In this document: positions 63,878 to 64,000 of the stretch, piece by piece | Layout of the letters: each line of letters begins with the position of its first letter | Numbering within the stretch: the stretch's first letter is position 1 | Source of the DNA: Auanema rhodensis | Taxonomy: Eukaryota > Nematoda > Chromadorea > Rhabditida > Rhabditidae | Direction of reading: 5' to 3' | Assembly: GCA_964057225.1 (NCBI GenBank) | Contig: OZ059897.1 | Span: 310,001 to 374,000 of the forward strand | Length of the DNA stretch: 64,000 bases | Translations under genes and position numbers: made by a program | The notes under the pieces: generated by a model | What the model was told of the DNA's origin: nothing | The model's input: only the letters and a program-made list of their open reading frames with translations | Databases searched by the model: none

Positions 63878-64000
63878 GTACATGGAAACTCAACATACAC
63901 TAATGCATCATTTTTCAAACGATCATAACTAATTTTTGTATTAAGCGTTTCTCAATGTAGTATAGTGCATTCGATGCGGATTTTTAAGCTGCGTCGATCT
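63878..64000 (+). repeat. Partial monomer 183, cut by the window edge
   Basis: The last 123 bp are the 5' part of an ordinary TATTAAGCG monomer with CGATCATAAC. The array evidently continues beyond the window. Confidence 0.97.

Larger units (their letters stand above)
1..64000 (+). repeat. Tandem satellite DNA array, 351-bp monomer, 182 complete copies
   Basis: The motif GTACATGGAAACTCAACA recurs every 351 bp from position 1 to 63878, always on the + strand, with no interruption, inversion or unique insert. Composition of the first monomer is about 31% GC (110 of 351). Copies differ by only a few substitutions and the ladder of starts (1, 352, 703, 1054 and so on) is displaced only by nine 1-bp deletions and two 2-bp insertions. 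Since 351 is divisible by 3, the reading frame repeats from copy to copy, and each copy carries stops in all frames, so no long frame exists. Such arrays are typical of pericentromeric or centromeric heterochromatin in eukaryotes; the location is inference. No flank of the array is present, so its true size exceeds the window. Confidence 0.98.

Noticed and set aside
1-64000. CRISPR-like array (regular repeats)
   Set aside because: The repeats are 351 bp and directly adjoining with no unique spacers, and the sequence is typical of eukaryotic satellite DNA.
1-64000. tRNA, rRNA or pol III promoter boxes within the monomer
   Set aside because: I saw no B-box-like GTTCRANNC, no cloverleaf-capable segment and no rRNA-like sequence on either strand.

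Overview
The whole 64 kb window is one uninterrupted head-to-tail tandem satellite array. The monomer is 351 bp, about 31% GC, and always in the same orientation. Taking the window start as phase zero, I count 182 complete monomers (1-63877) plus a 123-bp partial monomer at the end (63878-64000). I found 171 monomers of 351 bp, nine of 350 bp and two of 353 bp; these add up exactly to the observed phase at 63878. I see no unique flanking sequence, transposon, RNA gene, CRISPR array or credible protein-coding gene. The three longest open frames (65-75 codons) are satellite sequence in which a recurrent stop codon has mutated; they are recorded as rejected.

The sequence suggests a eukaryotic chromosome, in heterochromatin or at a centromere. 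The monomer is close to two nucleosome repeats long, AT-rich, and carries homopolymeric A/T tracts and several short inverted repeats. CpG is not depleted (11 per monomer against about 8.6 expected from composition), which argues against a heavily germline-methylated genome such as a vertebrate or plant and fits many insects and other invertebrates. I cannot name the species or satellite family.

The interesting content is the order of monomer variants. Neighbouring monomers differ at only a few positions (monomers 1 and 2 differ by two bases), and the same diagnostic substitutions recur in ordered blocks, giving several higher-order repeats (HORs). From left to right: a loosely ordered block with a small dimer repeat (1-5616); a large tandem duplication of 24 monomers (5617-14037) and 23 monomers (14038-22107), with nested 9-mer, dimer and trimer repeats; a transition block (22108-25617); a pentamer repeat (25618-28776); a mosaic block (28777-31934); a tetramer repeat (31935-34742) with later partial copies; a recurring three-monomer cassette (37902-46675); a block where a new subfamily starts and a dimer repeat appears (47027-53344); an octamer repeat (53345-58960) with a shortened third copy to about 60715; and a trimer repeat of period 1055 (61768-63877).

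Three subfamily domains lie along the array. Left (to about 22 kb) carries CATCATC and CTAGT variants, middle (about 23-47 kb) the ATCTCTG and GCATTG variants, right (from about 45-47 kb) the CACCAAG and AGCGT variants. This is the pattern expected from unequal crossing-over and local amplification. There are no genes to work together; the biology here is structural and evolutionary.
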